Positions 8,408-15,341 of a stretch of 28,065 bases of DNA are shown here, in pieces. The notes under the pieces were generated by a model. It saw only the letters and a program-made list of their open reading frames with translations, did not search any database and was not told the origin of the DNA. Every line of letters starts with the position of its first letter. The first letter of the stretch is position 1. The stretch is from an uncultured Oscillospiraceae bacterium (GTDB lineage Bacteria; Bacillota; Clostridia; Oscillospirales; Oscillospiraceae): NCBI GenBank assembly GCA_934589225.1, contig CAKTNS010000038.1, positions 1-28,065 of the forward strand. Direction: 5' to 3'. A program made the position numbers and the translations under genes.

Positions 8408-9938
8408 TCTTTTTTCCTCCCAACCGAGTCATCATCATGCCCACCTCCGGCTTCCGGGAGGAATCGGGCTGTTCTACGATGCCGCTGACCTTGCCGCCGC
8501 AGAGCACCAGAATCCGGTCACACAGCTCCAGCAGCACGTCCAGGTCCTCGCCGACAAAGACCACGGCCACACCGGCCTTTTTCTGCTGGTTGATCAGGTC
8601 ATAGATGGTATAGGAGGCGTTGATGTCCAGACCACGGACGGCATAGGCCGTCAGAAGCACCGTGGGGGCGGCGGCGATTTCCCGGCCCACCAGGACCTTC
8701 TGCACATTGCCGCCGGAGAGCAGCCGCACGGGGGTGGACACGCCGGGGGTATTGACCTCCAGGTCCTTGACCACCTTCTCCGCCAGCCGCTTGGGCTCCC
8801 GGCGGTTGGTAAACCAGGAACGGCCCTTCCGGAAGGAGCGGAGCATCATGTTGTCGGTCAGATCCATGGAGCCCACCAGACCCATGCCCAGCCGGTCCTC
8901 CGGCACAAAGGACAGGGAAACGCCCATGCCGGAAATGGCCGTGGGGTCTTTGCCAATCAGCTCTTCCGGGGTGCCGTCGTCTTCAATATAGCGGATGGAG
9001 CCCTTTTCTGTGGGCTGCAGGCCCGCAATGGCCTCCAGAAGCTCTTTCTGGCCGCAGCCGGAAATACCGGCAATGCCCAGAATTTCCCCGGAATTGGCGG
9101 TAAAGGACACGTCGTCCAGCTTGAGACTGCCTTCCTGATCCCGGACGGTCAGGTGCTCCACCACGATCCGGGGCTTGGGGTCAACGGGGGCGGGCCGGTC
9201 GATGTTCAGTGTCACAGGGCGACCGACCATCATGTTGGTCATTTCCTGGGCGTTGGTGTTCTTGGTCAGCATGTCGCCCACAAACTGGCCCTGCCGCAGC
9301 ACGGCCACCCGGTCGGAAAGGTCTTCCACCTCGTGCATTTTGTGGGTGATGATGACGATGGCCTTTCCCGCGTCCCGCATGTTCCGCAGGACGGCGAAAA
9401 GCTTTTCCGTCTCCTGGGGGGTCAGCACGGCGGTGGGCTCGTCCAGAATCAGAATGTCGGCCCCCCGGTAGAGGACCTTGACGATCTCCACGGTCTGCTT
9501 CTGGGAAACGGACATATTGTAGATCTTCTGGTTGGGGTCTACGTCAAAGCCGTAGGTGTCGCAGATTTCCTGAACCTTTTTGGTGACCTTGTTCATATCC
9601 AGCCGCCCGGGCTCCTTCAGGCCCAGAACGATGTTTTCCGCGGCGGTGAGCACGTCTACCAGCTTGAAATGCTGGTGGATCATGCCAATGCCCAGGGCAA
9701 AGGCATCTTTGGGGGAGCGGATCACCGTTTCCTGGCCGTCCACAAAGATCTGGCCCTCGTCGGGAAAGTAGATGCCCGCCAGCATGTTCATAAGGGTGGT
9801 CTTGCCGCTGCCGTTTTCACCCAGCAGGGCCAGGATCTCGCCCTTATAAATGTCCAGCCAGACCCGGTCGTTGGCCACCTTGGTGCCGAACCGTTTGGTA
9901 ATGTTCCGCATTTGCACCGCGGCACGTGTTTCTTCCAA
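8400..9938 (-). CDS. BMP-type ABC transporter ATPase, double nucleotide-binding domain (NupO-like)
   Basis: A 512 aa cytosolic ATPase with two fused ABC domains. Domain 1 has Walker A GENGSGKTT, signature-like MSVSQKQ and Walker B ILILDEPTAVLT. Domain 2 keeps the signature SGGNVQK and RGLD, but its Walker A is degenerate (GISGCGQKE) and the Walker B stretch reads VLLTAYAVRGLD, so it probably lacks full hydrolytic activity. The best start is TTG at 9938, with AAGGAG 8 nt upstream; the open frame runs further upstream but without support. It powers the two downstream permeases. Confidence 0.88.
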   Translation of the reverse strand: MEETRAAVQMRNITKRFGTKVANDRVWLDIYKGEILALLGENGSGKTTLMNMLAGIYFPDEGQIFVDGQETVIRSPKDAFALGIGMIHQHFKLVDVLTAAENIVLGLKEPGRLDMNKVTKKVQEICDTYGFDVDPNQKIYNMSVSQKQTVEIVKVLYRGADILILDEPTAVLTPQETEKLFAVLRNMRDAGKAIVIITHKMHEVEDLSDRVAVLRQGQFVGDMLTKNTNAQEMTNMMVGRPVTLNIDRPAPVDPKPRIVVEHLTVRDQEGSLKLDDVSFTANSGEILGIAGISGCGQKELLEAIAGLQPTEKGSIRYIEDDGTPEELIGKDPTAISGMGVSLSFVPEDRLGMGLVGSMDLTDNMMLRSFRKGRSWFTNRREPKRLAEKVVKDLEVNTPGVSTPVRLLSGGNVQKVLVGREIAAAPTVLLTAYAVRGLDINASYTIYDLINQQKKAGVAVVFVGEDLDVLLELCDRILVLCGGKVSGIVEQPDSSRKPEVGMMMTRLGGKKNG

Positions 9939-10017
9939 AAAGATCACTCCTTCAAAGTTTCGGGAATCCGGTGTGGCGTTTGCCGCCTCCGGGGGGTCAA
10001 TTACGGGGAAATGACAC

Positions 10018-10091
10018 AAAGGGCAACGCGGCACATCAAATTACTGCGCTGCCCTTTGCGGCATTTCCAGGGGCCGGGCAGGCCCCTGGAA
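10018..10091 (-). other. Two intercistronic hairpins between lipoprotein and ATPase genes
   Basis: Hairpin 1 spans 10018-10057 (AAAGGGC/GCCCTTT plus inner GCG/CGC). Hairpin 2 spans 10065-10091 (perfect 11-bp arms TTCCAGGGGCC and its complement, 5-nt loop). Neither has a T-run on the minus strand, so they look like mRNA-stabilising or processing structures rather than terminators. Such hairpins often protect the binding-protein mRNA so that it is made in excess over the membrane parts (inference). Confidence 0.65.
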
Positions 10092-10100
10092 TATAGGTAT

Positions 10101-11375
10101 TTAGAATGCGGTATCCAGCAGGTTGATGCCGTCGATCTTCAGGTCGAAGTAGGGAGCGGAACGCTTGGTGGATTCCTGGAAAGCGCCGTCTTCCACGACC
10201 TCGGTGTCGGGGGTGTAGGCAGCGTCGGTGTCCACGTCGGCCATGTAGGACTCTACAGCCTTGCCGTCCACGGTGAAGGTGGTGACGTCGAAGACCTTGA
10301 CGGAGCCGTCTTCCAGGCCGGCCTTGACCTCTTCCAGCTTCTCGGCGGTGCCGGGAGCGGCAACGGCGTCATTCAGCTCGCTGAGGACCACGGAGCCGGT
10401 CTCGATGGTGCCGGTCCAGTCGGCGGGGATCTCGGTGCCGTTGGCCACGGCGTTGATGATCAGCTCAAAGTAGGGAGCCCAGTTGATGCGGGAGGAGATC
10501 AGGAAGGTCTTGGGGCAGGCAGCCACGGTGGAGCCGTTGTAGGAAACGTCCACGACACCGGCGGTCTCGCAAGCGGTGGGAGCGCCCATGGAGTCGGCGT
10601 GCTGGCTGATCAGAACGCAGCCGTTGCCGATGAGCTTGTTGGCGGCTTCCTTCTCGGCGGTCTCGTCATACCAGGAGCCGGTGAAGGTCACGTCCATGGT
10701 CACAGAGGGACACACGGACTTGGCGCCCAGGTAGAAGCTGGTGTAGCCGGAAACGACTTCGGCGTAGGTGTAAGCGCCGACATAGCCCATCTTGGCCTCT
10801 TCGGCGGTGATGGTGCCTTCCTCGATCATCTGGTTCAGCTTCAGACCGGCAGCAACACCGGCCAGGAAACGGCCCTCATAGATGGCGGCGAAAGCGTTGT
10901 GGAAGTTGTTAAGACCCTGGGTGTGGGCCTTGGTGCCGGTGGCGTGGCAGAACTGGACCTCGGGGAACTCCTGGGCGGCCTGGATCATGTAGTCCTCATG
11001 GCCGAAGGAGTCGGCGAAAATCAGGTTGCAGCCGGCATCGGCCAGCTCGCAGGCGGCATCGTAGCAGGCTTCGCCCTCTTCGATGTTGGTCTTGAACAGG
11101 TACTGATCTTCGCTCAGGCCCAGGGCAGCGATGGCTTCCTTGGCGGCGTTGATGAAGTTCAGGTCATAGGTGGAGTTGTCGTCGTGCAGGAAGATGAAGC
11201 CAACCTTCACATTGGACAGACCGGCCTCGGCAGCAGCGGTGGTCTCAGCAGCGGTGGTCTCGGCAGCAGCGTCAGCCGCGGCAGCGGTGGTGGCGGGAGC
11301 TTCGGTCTTGCCGCCGCAGGCAGCCAGGCCCAGCACCATGACGAGCACCAGTGCAAGAGAAAGGAACTTTTTCAT
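10101..11375 (-). CDS. BMP-family nucleoside-binding lipoprotein
   Basis: A 424 aa substrate-binding lipoprotein. Signal peptide residues 1-19 end in the lipobox LAAC with lipidated Cys20. Residues 21-52 are a low-complexity Ala/Thr/Glu linker. The rest is a BMP/PnrA-like domain (VGFIFLHDDNSTYD, CNLIFADSFGHEDYMIQAAQEFPEVQF, FLAGVAAGL, MGYVGAY). PnrA-type proteins bind purine nucleosides. The protein is longer than the usual 340-370 aa, mainly because of the linker and a C-terminal extension. AGGAGG precedes the ATG. The gene lies between xpt and the ATPase, which strengthens a purine-nucleoside assignment, though the ligand is not proven. Confidence 0.9.
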   Translation of the reverse strand: MKKFLSLALVLVMVLGLAACGGKTEAPATTAAAADAAAETTAAETTAAAEAGLSNVKVGFIFLHDDNSTYDLNFINAAKEAIAALGLSEDQYLFKTNIEEGEACYDAACELADAGCNLIFADSFGHEDYMIQAAQEFPEVQFCHATGTKAHTQGLNNFHNAFAAIYEGRFLAGVAAGLKLNQMIEEGTITAEEAKMGYVGAYTYAEVVSGYTSFYLGAKSVCPSVTMDVTFTGSWYDETAEKEAANKLIGNGCVLISQHADSMGAPTACETAGVVDVSYNGSTVAACPKTFLISSRINWAPYFELIINAVANGTEIPADWTGTIETGSVVLSELNDAVAAPGTAEKLEEVKAGLEDGSVKVFDVTTFTVDGKAVESYMADVDTDAAYTPDTEVVEDGAFQESTKRSAPYFDLKIDGINLLDTAF

Positions 11376-11442
11376 TTTTTTCTTTTCCTCCTAAGAAAAA
11401 TATATGTTTATCGCTTTCGCGAGAAACAGCTGTTCAAAAGAA

Positions 11443-12015
11443 TCAGGCCCGGAAGACGATGCCGTCATCGGTCATGGATTCTACGATGGCCAGGGATTCC
11501 ACCCGGACGCCTTCGGCCCGCAGGGCATCTCCGCCGCCCTGGAAGCCCTTTTCAATGGCAATGGCCGCGCCGCAGACGGTGCCTCCCGCCTGACGGACCA
11601 GCTCGGTCAGCCCAATCAGGGCCTTGCCGTTGGCAAGAAAATCGTCCACCAGCAACACCTTGTCGCTTTCATGGAGGTAGTCACTGGAAACCACAATGGT
11701 GTAGTCCGTTCCGTGTGTATAGGAGTGGACAACTGTGGAGTAGACATTGCCGTCTACATTGCTGGACTTGTGCTTTTTGGCAAATACCATGGGCACGCCC
11801 ATTTCCATTGCTACCGCCGCGGCGATGGCGATGCCGGAGGACTCGATGGTCAAAACCTTGTTGACCCCGGCGTCTTTGTACAGCCGGGCGAATTCCTGGC
11901 CCATCTGACGCAGGAACTCGGTATCGATGCGCTGGTTGAGAAAACTGCCGACCTTTAAAATGCCGCCGGGGAGGACCGTGCCCTCCTGAAGGATCTTCTG
12001 CTCCATTGCTTTCAT
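11443..12015 (-). CDS. xpt: Xanthine phosphoribosyltransferase
   Basis: A 190 aa cytosolic enzyme that converts xanthine (and less well guanine) plus PRPP to the nucleotide. The type I PRTase signature VLLVDDFLANG lies at residues 120-130. Other conserved segments are KVGSFLNQRID, LTIESSGIA and VFAKKHKS, matching the Bacillus Xpt pattern. The start at 12015 has GAGGAG about 10 nt upstream and gives the same N-terminal spacing as Bacillus Xpt; the longer open frame upstream runs into the terminator hairpin. It is the first gene of the operon, under a guanine riboswitch, followed by the nucleoside importer. Confidence 0.93.
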   Translation of the reverse strand: MKAMEQKILQEGTVLPGGILKVGSFLNQRIDTEFLRQMGQEFARLYKDAGVNKVLTIESSGIAIAAAVAMEMGVPMVFAKKHKSSNVDGNVYSTVVHSYTHGTDYTIVVSSDYLHESDKVLLVDDFLANGKALIGLTELVRQAGGTVCGAAIAIEKGFQGGGDALRAEGVRVESLAIVESMTDDGIVFRA

Positions 12016-12045
12016 AGTAGAAACACTCCTCGTCTCTTTTTGTGT

Positions 12046-12078
12046 GAAAAATCCGCAGACCAAAAATGATCCACGGAT
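12046..12078 (-). terminator. Terminator hairpin in the xpt leader (expression platform)
   Basis: Minus-strand arms ATCCGTGGATCA and TGGTCTGCGGAT form a 12-bp stem (three G-U pairs) with loop TTTT, followed by TTTTTC. It lies 31 nt before the xpt start and is the clearest terminator of the leader. Confidence 0.75.
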
Positions 12079-12080
12079 GT

Positions 12081-12135
12081 AAAAAATAAGCGAACGCCTT
12101 CCAAAACCACTTAAAAAGGGGAGAGGAACGCGCTT
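12081..12135 (-). terminator. Second, upstream terminator-like stem in the xpt leader
   Basis: On the minus strand AAGCG-CG-TTCC can pair with GGAA-GG-CG-TT-CGCTT (two 2-nt bulges), followed by A and six T. It sits between the aptamer and the terminator at 12046-12078. Which of the two responds to ligand cannot be decided by eye. Confidence 0.5.
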
Positions 12136-12144
12136 TTTCTTTTA

Positions 12145-12214
12145 CACCAATGGTCGCAGCTTCAGGCGCTGCGGTAGAAACTCTCGGGCCATACATCCGA
12201 AATTACAAAGGCTT
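12145..12214 (-). ncRNA. Purine (guanine-class) riboswitch aptamer
   Basis: Read on the minus strand and aligned to Bacillus xpt numbering. P2 is followed by L2 ending UAUGG, J2/3 is GUUUCUACC, P3 is CGCAGC/GCUGCG, L3 is GCCUGAA and J3/1 is GACCA. Ligand-contact bases U22, U47, U51 and C74 are all present; C74 predicts guanine rather than adenine. Position 21 is G and 75 is C instead of A-U, a compensating pair. P1 is weak, with two U-U mismatches. It lies between the promoter and xpt and probably controls all five genes. Confidence 0.9.
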
Positions 12215-12235
12215 CTTGTTCACTTAACGAAAACC

Positions 12236-12264
12236 ATGTTAATGCAGAATTCATCATTTGTCAA
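12236..12264 (-). promoter_or_regulatory. Promoter of the xpt/nucleoside import operon
   Basis: Minus strand: TTGACA (12259-12264), 17-nt spacer, TAACAT (12236-12241). Initiation near 12229 would place the riboswitch close to the 5' end of the RNA. Confidence 0.75.
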
Positions 12265-12332
12265 CAATTTTTGAAGGCTTTCTCGGTTTTACACAAAAAA
12301 TACAGGGGGAACCCCGGCAATTTCCGACAAAA

Positions 12333-12360
12333 TCAGGGACGGCCCAAAAGCCGTCCCTGA
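12333..12360 (-). terminator. Terminator of the aminotransferase gene
   Basis: Perfect 11-bp arms TCAGGGACGGC and its complement close a 6-nt loop and are followed on the minus strand by ATTTTG, 11 nt after the aminotransferase stop. Confidence 0.85.
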
Positions 12361-12371
12361 AAGGAAAAATT

Positions 12372-13580
12372 TTATCGTCTGTGATGGTCCAGAAAGTCGC
12401 ACAATTCTTCCATGGCCTTGCTGATGCGTTCCGGCTCCGGCAGCATGACAATGCGGAAGCGCAGGTCCTCAAACCAGTCAAAGCCGTGGCCGGGAATGAC
12501 CAGAATGTGCTTTTCATGGAGGAAGCGCATGGCAAAGTCTTCGTCGCTTTCAAAGTCAAAGCATTCTTTCTGAAGACCCGGGAACAGGTAGAAAGCTGCC
12601 CGGTTGGGAACCAGGGTCACCCCGGGGATGTCTTTCAGGCCTTCCACGGTGGCCCGGCTCTGCTCGTAAATTCTGCCGCCGGGAACCAGCATGGCCCGGG
12701 TGCTGTCCCGGTCCTCCAGGGCCGCGGGGATCACCAGCTGGGTCAGGGTGTTGCCGCACAGGCGCATGGAGGCCAGGGCGGAAACCCCCTGCTCAAGCTC
12801 CCGGAACTCCTCCCGGGGGCCGGAGAATACCATCCAGCCGCAGCGGAAGCCGCAGATGATGTGGGATTTGGACAGGCCGTTGAAGGTCACGCAGGGCAGG
12901 TCCGGGGCCAGGGCGGCAATGGAGTCGCTGGGCAGATTCTCAAGAACCAGCCGGTCGTAGATTTCGTCCGCCAGCAAAAGCAGATGATGCTTCCGGGCCA
13001 GCTCTGCAATGGCCAGCAGGGTCTCCCGGGAGTATACGGCGCCGGTGGGGTTGTTGGGGTTGATGACCAGAATGGCCTTGGTCTTGGGGGTGATCTTCTT
13101 TTCCATATCGGAAAGGTCCGGATTCCACTGGTTCTCCGGAGCGCAGCGGTAGTATACGGGCTTGCCGCCGCCCAGGTGGGTATTGTTGCTCCAAAGGGAG
13201 TAGCAGGGGGCGGGCACCAGCACCTCGTCACCGTTGCCTACAAGAGCGGTCATGAGCATGGATACGGCCTCGCTGACACCGTTGCAGATATAGATGTCAT
13301 TCAAGGTGATGCCCTGAAGACCCCGGCTTTTGTGGTAGTTTAGAATGGCCTCCCGGGCTTCCACCATGCCCCGGACGTCGCAGTAGGGCACCGCCTTGTC
13401 CACATTCCGCAGCAGCGCCTCCCGCACGCTCTCCGGCAGGCCGAAGCCGAAGTTGCCGGGGTTTCCCGTATTGAGCCGCAGCACCGGGGTGCCGGCGGCC
13501 TGCATTTTCAGGGCCTCCTCATAAAGGGGGCCGCGGATGTCTGAATGCACATGGGTCAGCCGATCCGATTTTGCAATCAT
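12372..13580 (-). CDS. PLP-dependent class I aminotransferase, alanine-type (AlaT/AlaA-like)
   Basis: A 402 aa cytosolic aminotransferase of fold type I. Expected residues are visible: NPNNPTG at 174-180, ADEIYD at 204-209, the Schiff-base lysine K238 in NGLSKSH, and the carboxylate-binding arginine R246 in GFRCGWM. The N-terminus (DIRGPLYEEALKM, LNTGNPGNFGF) resembles glutamate-pyruvate (alanine) aminotransferases AlaA/AlaT. The ATG at 13580 has AAAGGA about 10 nt upstream. It is a single-gene transcript with its own promoter and terminator. Substrate preference is a family-based inference. Confidence 0.88.
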   Translation of the reverse strand: MIAKSDRLTHVHSDIRGPLYEEALKMQAAGTPVLRLNTGNPGNFGFGLPESVREALLRNVDKAVPYCDVRGMVEAREAILNYHKSRGLQGITLNDIYICNGVSEAVSMLMTALVGNGDEVLVPAPCYSLWSNNTHLGGGKPVYYRCAPENQWNPDLSDMEKKITPKTKAILVINPNNPTGAVYSRETLLAIAELARKHHLLLLADEIYDRLVLENLPSDSIAALAPDLPCVTFNGLSKSHIICGFRCGWMVFSGPREEFRELEQGVSALASMRLCGNTLTQLVIPAALEDRDSTRAMLVPGGRIYEQSRATVEGLKDIPGVTLVPNRAAFYLFPGLQKECFDFESDEDFAMRFLHEKHILVIPGHGFDWFEDLRFRIVMLPEPERISKAMEELCDFLDHHRR

Positions 13581-13624
13581 GTTCTTCCAGTCCTTTCTCT
13601 TAAAGGGGAATAAAAATTGTACCT

Positions 13625-13654
13625 ATTATACCACGGCTTTTTGGAAAATAGCAA
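13625..13654 (-). promoter_or_regulatory. Promoter of the aminotransferase gene
   Basis: Minus strand: TTGCTA (13649-13654), 18-nt spacer, perfect TATAAT (13625-13630). Confidence 0.6.
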
Positions 13655-13662
13655 GTAAAAAA

Positions 13663-14268
13663 TCAATTTTCTTTCAGCCGCTGCCGCAAGACCCCCAGTA
13701 AATAGTGCATGGTCTCGTATTTAAGGTATTGTAGACTCCTCTCGTCCCATAAAAACCGCATTCTGGGGGCAAACTCTTCGTCCCCGAACCAGAACCGGAG
13801 CACCAGCTCCAGATCTTCAAATACCGGCACCGCAAAGGACAGGTCCGCCCCGGGGATTTCCCGGCCTCCCAGCTTTATGACCGCCTCCCGGAAATCCTGG
13901 GGCCGCTGCTGGGCAAAGTCCGCCAGAGGCTCCCGGCTTTCAATCAGGGACCGGTGGAATTGCAGGCCGAAGTCCGCCATGTTTTTATACCGGTGGCTGG
14001 GAGAACGGTCTTCCCGGCTGCTGCAGAGGAGATCCAGAATGGTCAGAACCTCATTGAAGCTGTTGCCGTCCACCCAAGCATCTCCCTTTTTTCGCTCCAT
14101 ATCCCCGGTGGTCCGGGAAATGCGGTAGGGCGCTCCTAAAAAGGTAGTGAAAAGGTAGTCATCCGTGTAGGATAGATGAAGTTTGCGAATCAAAGCCTGC
14201 TGGTCAAAGCCCAGGAATAAGGCCTTGGCATTTTGGGCCGCAATGGCGTAATTGTCTTTCCGTTCCAT
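13663..14268 (-). CDS. DUF3786 domain-containing protein
   Basis: A soluble protein of 201 aa with no signal peptide or TM segment. The pattern of an N-terminal helix (NYAIAAQNAKALFLGFD), a middle segment (FTTFLGAPYRISRTTGD), LDLLCSSRE, and an aromatic/acidic C-terminal part (PVFEDLELVLRFWFGDEEFAPRMRFLWDE) fits DUF3786. I recall, without being able to check, that this domain occurs near or fused to anaerobic C1/corrinoid proteins. The ATG at 14268 has AGGAGG 8 nt upstream and is preferred over the ATG at 14298. A minus-strand TATAAT at 14298-14303 may be its -10 box, but no -35 is clear. It is divergent from the nickel-protein pair. Function unknown. Confidence 0.75.
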   Translation of the reverse strand: MERKDNYAIAAQNAKALFLGFDQQALIRKLHLSYTDDYLFTTFLGAPYRISRTTGDMERKKGDAWVDGNSFNEVLTILDLLCSSREDRSPSHRYKNMADFGLQFHRSLIESREPLADFAQQRPQDFREAVIKLGGREIPGADLSFAVPVFEDLELVLRFWFGDEEFAPRMRFLWDERSLQYLKYETMHYLLGVLRQRLKEN

Positions 14269-14359
14269 CTTAAAAGCCTCCTTTGTAGCTGTCTGCAATT
14301 ATACATCCTTCTGCCCCAAAAAGGAAATACTTTTTTTACAAACGCCGCCAAAGAAACCT

Positions 14360-14388
14360 TTGACATCCAGGGGCAATGGGGGTATAAT
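14360..14388 (+). promoter_or_regulatory. Perfect consensus sigma-A promoter of the His-rich/CooT operon
   Basis: TTGACA (14360-14365), 17-nt spacer, TATAAT (14383-14388): full consensus hexamers at ideal spacing. The transcript should start near 14395, and AAGGAGG follows at 14408-14414. Confidence 0.9.
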
Positions 14389-14423
14389 TAAGTAAATATT
14401 TATAGATAAGGAGGAACCAAATC

Positions 14424-14867
14424 ATGCATTTGGATCACGACCATATCGGTGCCCATACCCATGAGCATACCCATGCCGACGGCACCACCCATACTCACGA
14501 GCATCAGCACCCCCATGACCATACCCACGCCGACTGCGCCGCTCACACCCACGAGCACACCCACGCCGACGGCACCACCCATACCCATGAGCATCAGCAT
14601 CCCCATGACCACACCCACGATTGCAGCCACGGCTGCGCCGGCTGCGGCGAGAGCTGCGAGCACACCCCCATGGAGGAGCTGACCGCCCTCATGAAGTATA
14701 TGGTGGGCCACAACACCGCCCACGCCAAGGAGCTGGCTGACCTGGCCGCCAAGCTGGACCAGGCCGGAAACCACGTGGCCTATGAGCAGGTCATGTCCGC
14801 CGTGTCTGACTTTGAAAAGGGCAACATGCGTCTGAGCGTGGTGCTCAGCAGCCTGTCGGAGGGCTAA
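14424..14867 (+). CDS. His-rich metal-binding protein, probable nickel chaperone/store
   Basis: A 147 aa cytosolic protein. Residues 1-80 hold 27 histidines and 5 cysteines (C38, C67, C71, C74, C78) in alternating H-x-H runs. A 26-residue unit (11-36) recurs at 41-66 with one change. Residues 83-147 form a compact helical domain (MEELTALMKYMVGHNTAHAK, then MSAVSDFEKGNMRL). Such tails bind Ni, Co or Zn; nickel is favoured because a CooT-like gene follows 15 nt after the stop. The layout recalls the CooJ-CooT pair of CO-dehydrogenase maturation, but the helical domain is not recognisably CooJ. Expression should be strong. The metal identity is inference. Confidence 0.8.
   Translation: MHLDHDHIGAHTHEHTHADGTTHTHEHQHPHDHTHADCAAHTHEHTHADGTTHTHEHQHPHDHTHDCSHGCAGCGESCEHTPMEELTALMKYMVGHNTAHAKELADLAAKLDQAGNHVAYEQVMSAVSDFEKGNMRLSVVLSSLSEG
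14454..14621 (+). repeat. 90-bp-period duplication inside the His-rich gene
   Basis: Bases 14454-14531 and 14544-14621 encode nearly the same 26 residues. Most base differences are third-position His/Thr/Glu codon changes, so the protein repeat is kept while the DNA has drifted. Confidence 0.8.
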
Positions 14868-14882
14868 AAAGGAGGAATTCTC

Positions 14883-15080
14883 ATGTGCCTTTCTACCGTT
14901 TACCGCAATTCCGTGACCCCGGATGAAATCATTATGAAAAACGTCATGACCATCGAACAGAAGGACGGCGTGATCCTCTTGACAGACCTGATGGAACGTC
15001 AGGTCGCCGTGGAGGGCACCCTGGAAAAAGCCAACCTGGTAGATGGCTACGTGGTCATCAAAGAAAAAAAGACCGCCTGA
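14883..15080 (+). CDS. CooT-family nickel-binding protein
   Basis: A 65 aa protein beginning MCLSTVY. CooT proteins are small, dimeric, nickel-binding beta-barrel proteins that bind Ni through the N-terminal Met-Cys region; Cys2 is present here. The body (IIMKNVMTIEQKDG, ILLTDLMERQVAVEGTLEKANLVDGYVVIKE) matches the family pattern, and the length is normal. AAGGAGG stands 8 nt before the ATG. It is the second gene of a two-gene operon after the His-rich protein and ends at a strong terminator. CooT takes part in CO dehydrogenase maturation in Rhodospirillum; no CO dehydrogenase is in this window, so the client enzyme is unknown. Confidence 0.85.
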   Translation: MCLSTVYRNSVTPDEIIMKNVMTIEQKDGVILLTDLMERQVAVEGTLEKANLVDGYVVIKEKKTA

Positions 15081-15085
15081 CATTG

Positions 15086-15117
15086 CAGGCCCGCAGCTTT
15101 GCGGGCCTGTTTTTTTA
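15086..15117 (+). terminator. Terminator of the His-rich/CooT operon
   Basis: A 10-bp perfect stem CAGGCCCGCA/TGCGGGCCTG, loop GCTT, then eight T. Strong rho-independent terminator. Confidence 0.95.
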
Positions 15118-15123
15118 CCTTTC

Positions 15124-15168
15124 GCCCGCCACGTTTCGAATACAACCTGTGCGGGTGAACGGAACCAC
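15124..15168 (+). repeat. A-module copy (GCCCGCCACGTTTCG family)
   Basis: GCCCGCCACGTTTCGAATAC followed by AACCTGT and GGTGAACGGAACCAC. Related copies lie at 15351-15399, 19243-19282 (degenerate), 19628-19689 (inverted) and 19776-19806 (partial). Confidence 0.75.
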
Positions 15169-15341
15169 GCAAAACCTTCCCCTTCGGGGAAGGGGGACCG
15201 CCATAGGCGGTGGATGAGGCGCGGTACGGCGTTTCGCATTGTAGGAACAATGGGCGCAGAGGTATTACGTCTGTAGGGGTGGTGCTCCGCGCAGCGAATC
15301 AAAATTTATTGATTGCCGGTGGCAATCACACATTCATTCTT

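Noticed and set aside
6302..8488. Plus-strand open frame of 728 codons
   Set aside because: Antisense to the two permease genes, low-complexity product, and it would begin in the shared terminator hairpin.
8277..11864. Very long plus-strand open frame (1195 codons) opposite the nucleoside importer
   Set aside because: It is the antisense of four well-recognised genes; the product is Gly/His/Gln-rich without domains, a by-product of GC-rich codon use.
14400..15302. Minus-strand open frame of 300 codons with GMGMLMGM runs
   Set aside because: Antisense of the His-rich and CooT genes; the repeats come from complementing His codons.
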